Below the pieces are notes generated by a model. That model did not search any database. It was not told the DNA's origin and saw nothing but the letters and a program-made list of their open reading frames with translations. A DNA stretch of 33,115 nucleotides from Nitrospirota bacterium (GTDB lineage Bacteria > Nitrospirota > Nitrospiria > Nitrospirales > NS-4): contig VBOO01000019.1 in the NCBI GenBank assembly GCA_005877505.1, positions 1 through 33,115 on the forward strand, in the 5' to 3' direction. Of this stretch, positions 29,028-33,115 are shown one piece after another; within the stretch, counting starts at the first letter, position 1; each line of letters opens with the position of its first letter. A program made the position numbers and the translations under genes.

Positions 29028-30986
29028 ATGGCGACGCCACCTGAGCCGGGGCCGGTCATCCCGGCCGAAGTCACGCTTCCGGAAATCACCGTCAAAGCCG
29101 TTCTCCTCTCAATTGTGCTCGCCGCCGTGCTGGCCGGGGCCAACGCGTACCTGGGTCTGTTCGCCGGGATGACGGTGTCGGCATCCATTCCGGCGGCGGT
29201 GGTCTCGATGGCGGTGCTCCGCCTGTTTCGTGAATCGAACATCCTCGAGAACAACATCGTGCAGACCGCTGCGTCCTCGGGCGAAGCCCTCGCCGCCGGC
29301 GTGATCTTCACGATCCCGGCCCTCCTGCTCATCGGCTACTGGACGAGCTTCGACTACGGTCAGACCGCGGCCATCGCTGCGGTGGGGGGGCTCTTGGGTG
29401 TGCTGTTCACGATCCCCTTGCGTCGCGTCCTGATCGTGACCGAGCGACTTCGCTACCCCGAAGGGATCGCGACGGCCGAGGTCCTCAAGGTCGGATCGGG
29501 CGTGGGAACGGCGGTGGCCGGCTTTCGCACGCTGCTCTCGGCGGCGATCATCGGTGGGCTCGTCAAGCTGGGCGAGAGCGGCCTGCGGCTCTGGGCGGAG
29601 GCCCTGGAGGGCGCCGCGCGCATGGGACGATCTGTGGTCTATGGCGGCATCAACCTCTCGCCGGCCCTGCTGGCGGTTGGCTTCATCATCGGCCCGAACA
29701 CGGCCAGCGTGGTGTTCCTGGGCGGGGCGCTGGGCTGGCTCGTGCTCTTGCCAGTGTACGGGGCATGGATGGGCGCCCCGGAACAGGTGGCTGCGATCGA
29801 CGCGGCCAGGTCCATCGGCAGCACCCGCGTCCGGTACGTCGGCATCGGCGCGATGCTCGTCGGCGGGCTCTGGACCCTCGTCCAGCTTCGGGAGCCCTTG
29901 CTCGAAGGGATGCGGCGGTCGGTCGCAGCCTATCGCGACGCCTCGATCGGCGGGCGTCCGCACGGAGCCGGCATTCCTCGAACGGACTATGATGCGCCGC
30001 TGCTCTGGGTGCTGGTGCCGCTCGGGCTAGTGCTGGTGCCGATGGCCCTCATTTATCACACGGTCGTGCGGGACGGGGTCGTGGCTCTGGTGATGACGGT
30101 GCTCATGGCCGGGGCGGCGTTTCTCTTTTCCGCCGTGGCTGCCTACATGGCAGGACTCGTGGGCAGCTCGAGCAATCCCGTGTCCGGGGTGACGATCGCG
30201 ACGATCGGGCTGACGGCCTTGGTGCTGGTGCCGGTGATGGGGGGCGGCCATCCGGCCGGACCGGCAGCAGCGCTTTTGATCGGCGCGGTCGTGTGTTGCG
30301 CGGCGGCGATGGGCGGGGACAACCTGCAGGACCTCAAGACGGGTTACGTCGTGGGATCCACGCCGTGGAAGCAGCAAATCATGCAAGTCGTCGGGGTGGC
30401 GGCCGCCGCAGTGGTGATCGTGCCGGTGCTGGTCCTGCTGCAGGCCAAGTACGGCATCGGTGAGGCGACCCTGGATCATCCCCATCCCTTGAGCGCGCCG
30501 CAGGCCATGCTCATGGCCAGCCTGGCGCGCGGCGTGTTCGGAGGCACGCTTCCGTGGGGGGCGGTCAGCTTGGGCGCGGCTATCGGGATCGCCGTCATAG
30601 TAGTGGACCGAAGGCTGGCGGCTCACGGCTCTGACTTCCGGATGCCAGTGCTTGCGGTCGCCTTGGGGATGTACCTCCCGCTGAAGCTCTCCGCGGCCAT
30701 TCTGACCGGCGGCTTGGTCGGCGCGTTGGCGAAGCGGGGAGCAGGCAAGCCCACGGAGTCGGGAAGCGCGCGCGGGCTCTTGTTCGCCGCCGGTCTCGTG
30801 ACCGGAGAAGCGCTCATGGGAATCCTGCTGGCAGTCCCGATCGCGTTGAGCGGGATCTGGCCGACGCTTGGCGCGGATCCCTTCCAGCTCTTCGAGACAC
30901 CGCCGCTGGGGGGATGGCCGGGGCTGGTCGTGCTGGCGGCGGTGGCCGTGCTGTTGCACCGAACGGCGACCGTGCGGGGTCATTGA
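29028..30986 (+). CDS. OPT-family oligopeptide or metal-chelate transporter
   Basis: A 652-residue polytopic membrane protein, more than a dozen hydrophobic segments, matching prokaryotic OPT transporters: LAGANAYLGLFAGMTVSASIPAAVVSMA near residues 36-63, RYPEGIATAEVLKVG (about 142-156), and GGDNLQDLKTGYVVGSTPWKQQ (about 427-448). OPT proteins import peptides or metal complexes with protons. The substrate is not readable. The gene begins directly at the rhodanese stop and ends in an ATGA overlap with the next gene, so four genes form a tight unit. Confidence 0.93.
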   Translation: MATPPEPGPVIPAEVTLPEITVKAVLLSIVLAAVLAGANAYLGLFAGMTVSASIPAAVVSMAVLRLFRESNILENNIVQTAASSGEALAAGVIFTIPALLLIGYWTSFDYGQTAAIAAVGGLLGVLFTIPLRRVLIVTERLRYPEGIATAEVLKVGSGVGTAVAGFRTLLSAAIIGGLVKLGESGLRLWAEALEGAARMGRSVVYGGINLSPALLAVGFIIGPNTASVVFLGGALGWLVLLPVYGAWMGAPEQVAAIDAARSIGSTRVRYVGIGAMLVGGLWTLVQLREPLLEGMRRSVAAYRDASIGGRPHGAGIPRTDYDAPLLWVLVPLGLVLVPMALIYHTVVRDGVVALVMTVLMAGAAFLFSAVAAYMAGLVGSSSNPVSGVTIATIGLTALVLVPVMGGGHPAGPAAALLIGAVVCCAAAMGGDNLQDLKTGYVVGSTPWKQQIMQVVGVAAAAVVIVPVLVLLQAKYGIGEATLDHPHPLSAPQAMLMASLARGVFGGTLPWGAVSLGAAIGIAVIVVDRRLAAHGSDFRMPVLAVALGMYLPLKLSAAILTGGLVGALAKRGAGKPTESGSARGLLFAAGLVTGEALMGILLAVPIALSGIWPTLGADPFQLFETPPLGGWPGLVVLAAVAVLLHRTATVRGH

Positions 30987-31357
30987 TGGCGGGCCTCTCT
31001 CTCCAGGACTTTCGCGCCACCATGCGGGGGATGCGCTTTAAATGGGGATTGCTTGCCGGTCTTACGGTTGGCGTCCTGACCGCGATCATTTGGGGTACTC
31101 ATATCTACCGGCTAGGGCAGGCCAACCTGAGCGTGTGTGGCGGCATTGAGCCTGGCGGACAGCGAGCCGATCTCATCACGACTCTGAGTACGCCGTGGAG
31201 CACCAAGGCGAATCCATCCAGAACGCGTCTCGTGCTGATTTTTCCAGGGGCCCTGTTTCCCATGAAGCCGATTCGGGCGGTCGTGAACGTGCGAGACGAC
31301 GTGGTGATGGAAATCGATTGCGGGGACGGGCGCATCAAGACCTATGACAAGTACTGA
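30986..31357 (+). CDS. unknown membrane-anchored protein
   Basis: A 123-residue protein with one N-terminal membrane segment (about 18-40) and a likely exported domain containing two cysteines (about 51 and 112) and a beta-rich stretch (TRLVLIFPGALFPMKPIRAVVNVRDDVVMEIDCGDG, split signature). Not recognised; the small anchored beta domain vaguely recalls BamE-like folds, which I do not claim. ATG 30986 overlaps the OPT stop (TGATG), and its own tail overlaps the next start by 14 nt, so it is part of the transporter unit. Confidence 0.75.
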   Translation: MAGLSLQDFRATMRGMRFKWGLLAGLTVGVLTAIIWGTHIYRLGQANLSVCGGIEPGGQRADLITTLSTPWSTKANPSRTRLVLIFPGALFPMKPIRAVVNVRDDVVMEIDCGDGRIKTYDKY

Positions 31358-32336
31358 GCGCGGGTGCACTAGGGCGGCGCGGGCAGTCTCCGCATCGTTT
31401 GCGTGGCTTCTGTGCGGAACTCTCGGCCCTCCTACGACGGCCGATGCGCACCACACGAAGCCTCATCAAGAGGCCGTCCAGGCGGCACGAAGCGCCCTCT
31501 TCGACCGGAAAGATCCCAGCCTGGCCTTGCGCCATCTTGAAGGCCTCTGGGCCGACTCACCAACCGACAGCGAGACACCATACCTCCTCGGTCTCGCCCA
31601 CTTCCTGCTCTATGATCCCGATCGAGCGCTGTCGATGTTCGACGCGTGCCTGTCGCGCGAGAGCCTTGATAAGCGCGTGGCGCACCAGCGACTTGAGTGC
31701 TTGTACTGGAGCGCTCGCGCGTCCTCCTTGAAGGCCGCCCTGGCGTGGTACCATCGGACCTCCATTCTGGACGGGGTGATCAAGAGCCGGCGCGCGATCA
31801 GGATCGCGCTGGATCTGTACGAGCAAGTCCTGGCGCAGGAGCCTGGGCATGTCGGGGCGTTGCTCGGGCAAGCTGAGTACTACATGGCGGCACCCTACCT
31901 GCCGCCGCTGGCCTACGGCGATGTTGACAAGGCCCGCTCGTTCGTCGCACGCGCGCTATCGCTGGAACGGGACAACCTCCGCGCCCGTTATCTCCAGGCC
32001 CGCCTGGAACTGTATTATAACGGGCGCCGTGACCTGGCGCGGAGCGGGTTTGCCACGGTCCGGCAACTCCTGGATCGCGGCGCGGGCGGGGCAGAGGCGG
32101 TGCTCCTGCGGCGGTGGGTGGACTTCGCCCAGGCCGAGGTGGCCTTCCTAGACCAGGACTTCCCGGCGGCGATCGCCTATACCGACGCGTACCTCAGCCA
32201 GGTTCCGGACGGGGCCGAAGGCTATGCTCTGAAGGGGGCGTCTCTCAAGTTTCTCGGCCGGCCAGAGGCAGGGGAGGCGTTGATCAACAAAGCCCGTGAA
32301 CTGAATCCCCATGTGCGCCGGTACCGAGAACCGTGA
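31344..32336 (+). CDS. exported TPR-type protein
   Basis: A 330-residue protein. A hydrophobic N-terminus with likely signal-peptide cleavage near ADA (about residue 35) is followed by alpha-helical TPR-like repeats throughout (examples: ETPYLLGLAHFLLYDPDRALSMFD about 71-94; AEGYALKGASLKFLGRPEAGEALINKA about 292-318). A conserved middle block has RRAIRIALDLYEQVLAQEPGH. This is probably a periplasmic scaffold, perhaps for the transporter set. ATG 31344 overlaps the previous gene; no catalytic motif is seen. Confidence 0.8.
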   Translation: MTSTERGCTRAARAVSASFAWLLCGTLGPPTTADAHHTKPHQEAVQAARSALFDRKDPSLALRHLEGLWADSPTDSETPYLLGLAHFLLYDPDRALSMFDACLSRESLDKRVAHQRLECLYWSARASSLKAALAWYHRTSILDGVIKSRRAIRIALDLYEQVLAQEPGHVGALLGQAEYYMAAPYLPPLAYGDVDKARSFVARALSLERDNLRARYLQARLELYYNGRRDLARSGFATVRQLLDRGAGGAEAVLLRRWVDFAQAEVAFLDQDFPAAIAYTDAYLSQVPDGAEGYALKGASLKFLGRPEAGEALINKARELNPHVRRYREP

Positions 32337-32356
32337 GTCTTCAATTCCGCTGAGGG

Positions 32357-32384
32357 TTGACCCTGTCCGGTACCGCTGTATACT
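32357..32384 (+). promoter_or_regulatory. sigma70-type promoter before the 134-residue gene
   Basis: TTGACC (32357-32362), 16-nt spacer, TATACT (32379-32384). The predicted start near 32391 gives a leader of about 40 nt to ATG 32431, with AAAGGGAG as ribosome site. Confidence 0.6.
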
Positions 32385-32430
32385 GTGAAGCCTACATCAC
32401 TGCGCTGCCGTCTGGCGAAAGGGAGCGTCA

Positions 32431-32835
32431 ATGAAGAGAGAGTACCTGATCATAGCATTGGTGGTGCTCTTTGTCTGGGCGAATCGGGATAACATTCCGC
32501 CGCGGTTCCAGTTCTGGAAGATTTACAATACCACGATCACGGTGCAGAACGGCTCCGGCCAGGACATTTCGGATGTGACGCTGGTCGTCTGGTCGGCGCC
32601 GCACGCTCTGGGGGACATCAAGAAGGACAGCGTCAAGGAACTCAAGACGCCCCGCCTCCGCGATATCACTGACGTCATCATCAGGTTTAAGTTCGCGTCG
32701 GAGCCTGTGGAGCGGTATGTCGGGACCCTGGACGCAAACTCCGGCTATACGATGAACATTCAGGTGAATTTCGCCGGTGTCGTGACTGCCCAGGTCGGGA
32801 CTGTGTCCTCAGATGGCGGCGACAAGAGCAAGTAG
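32431..32835 (+). CDS. unknown signal-anchored protein
   Basis: A 134-residue protein. The N-terminus MKREYLIIALVVLFVWANRD is a short membrane anchor. The remainder is beta-rich and resembles a secreted immunoglobulin-like sandwich (TITVQNGSGQDISDVTLVVW, then alternating hydrophobic strands, and NIQVNFAGVVTAQVG near the end). Not recognised as a named family. It has its own promoter and a clear AAAGGGAG before ATG 32431. It is followed 9 nt later by an esterase gene. Confidence 0.75.
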   Translation: MKREYLIIALVVLFVWANRDNIPPRFQFWKIYNTTITVQNGSGQDISDVTLVVWSAPHALGDIKKDSVKELKTPRLRDITDVIIRFKFASEPVERYVGTLDANSGYTMNIQVNFAGVVTAQVGTVSSDGGDKSK

Positions 32836-32844
32836 CCCCGCCGC

Positions 32845-33115
32845 GTGCCCGCCCCTATTCTTCCCCTCATCGTGTGCTTCGGCGACAGCCTGACCGCAGG
32901 GTTCCAGTCTCCGACCGCTGAATGTCCCGACTGCCAGGAGACACCCTACGGCCGTTTTCTGGCGGAGCGGCTCGGGGATCGCGGGCAGGTCCAGATCAGC
33001 GGAGTCTGCGGAGAGCTGACGGCGGAGATGGTCGAACGCTTCGAGCGCGACGTGGTGCGTCACCGGCCAGCCTGGGTGGTCATCCTCGGAGGGACCAACG
33101 ATCTGGGCTGGAACC
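32845..33115 (+). CDS. GDSL/SGNH-family esterase, N-terminal part (runs off the window)
   Basis: The first 90 codons of a lipase/esterase. Block I is LIVCFGDSLTAGF with the nucleophile serine at about residue 15, and block III is ILGGTNDLGW, as in TesA/arylesterase-type enzymes. Start GTG 32845. No signal peptide is seen, unlike TesA. An extra pair CPDCQE (about 28-33) follows block I. The C-terminal Asp/His of the triad lies outside the window. Confidence 0.85.
   Translation, partial: MPAPILPLIVCFGDSLTAGFQSPTAECPDCQETPYGRFLAERLGDRGQVQISGVCGELTAEMVERFERDVVRHRPAWVVILGGTNDLGWN

Noticed and set aside
1-33115. CRISPR arrays, tRNA or rRNA genes, transposase genes
   Set aside because: No regularly spaced repeats of CRISPR type, no cloverleaf or rRNA-like stretch, and no transposase reading frame were seen, although several repeats look mobile.

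Overview
GC-rich (above 60% by eye), gene-dense bacterial chromosome. The gene set (split F0 ATP synthase cluster, rny–TIGR00282 phosphoesterase–xseA–xseB–tlyA block, many short conserved unknowns, c-type cytochrome, radical SAM with a B12-binding-like N-terminus) fits a Nitrospira-like member of the Nitrospirota. This is inference from gene content and protein style; there is no rRNA in the window.

Layout. 1-2076: promoter and F0 genes atpZ-atpB-atpE-atpF, with no F1 genes following. 2077-4504: a GYD-domain gene on the minus strand, an acyl-lipid/acyl-CoA desaturase, a phage-type orphan gene and a single-domain response regulator. 4505-9160 (minus): rlmN (frameshifted), two secreted M16 peptidases (one catalytic, one not) and larE. 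9252-17567: cell-envelope and RNA/DNA housekeeping genes: lytic transglycosylase, coiled-coil protein, zapA, a hairpin-rich gap that may hold 6S RNA, rny (broken by a small deletion), TIGR00282 phosphoesterase, xseA, xseB, tlyA. 17613-19522: two overlapping sugar-nucleotide epimerases. 19530-25892: rhodanese, cutA, M23 peptidase, phosphodiesterase, a conserved unknown, a large radical SAM protein and 6-phosphogluconolactonase. 25904-28534 (minus): kinesin-light-chain-type TPR protein, then a tightly overlapping unknown / c-type cytochrome / transglutaminase-like set. 28656-33115: rhodanese–OPT transporter–membrane protein–TPR set, an anchored unknown and the start of a GDSL esterase.

The most unusual content is repetitive. 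A ~43-45 bp palindromic element occurs four times at three loci (14218, 16706 in tandem, 23005). Its stem shows compensatory base changes, and one copy appears to sit in frame inside the radical SAM gene, like a protein-coding palindromic element. A second family of nested palindromes built on ACCC(A/G)TTGC occurs at 147, 4415 and 12506. A 22-bp perfect inverted repeat lies just upstream of cutA.

Two conserved genes, rlmN (about 8639) and rny (about 13855), are out of frame. The defects are either real inactivations or consensus errors. Several candidate promoters share a TTGAC(A/T)–N16-18–TAGAnT-like form, and those of the ATP synthase operon and the candidate 6S RNA also share a GC-rich discriminator.
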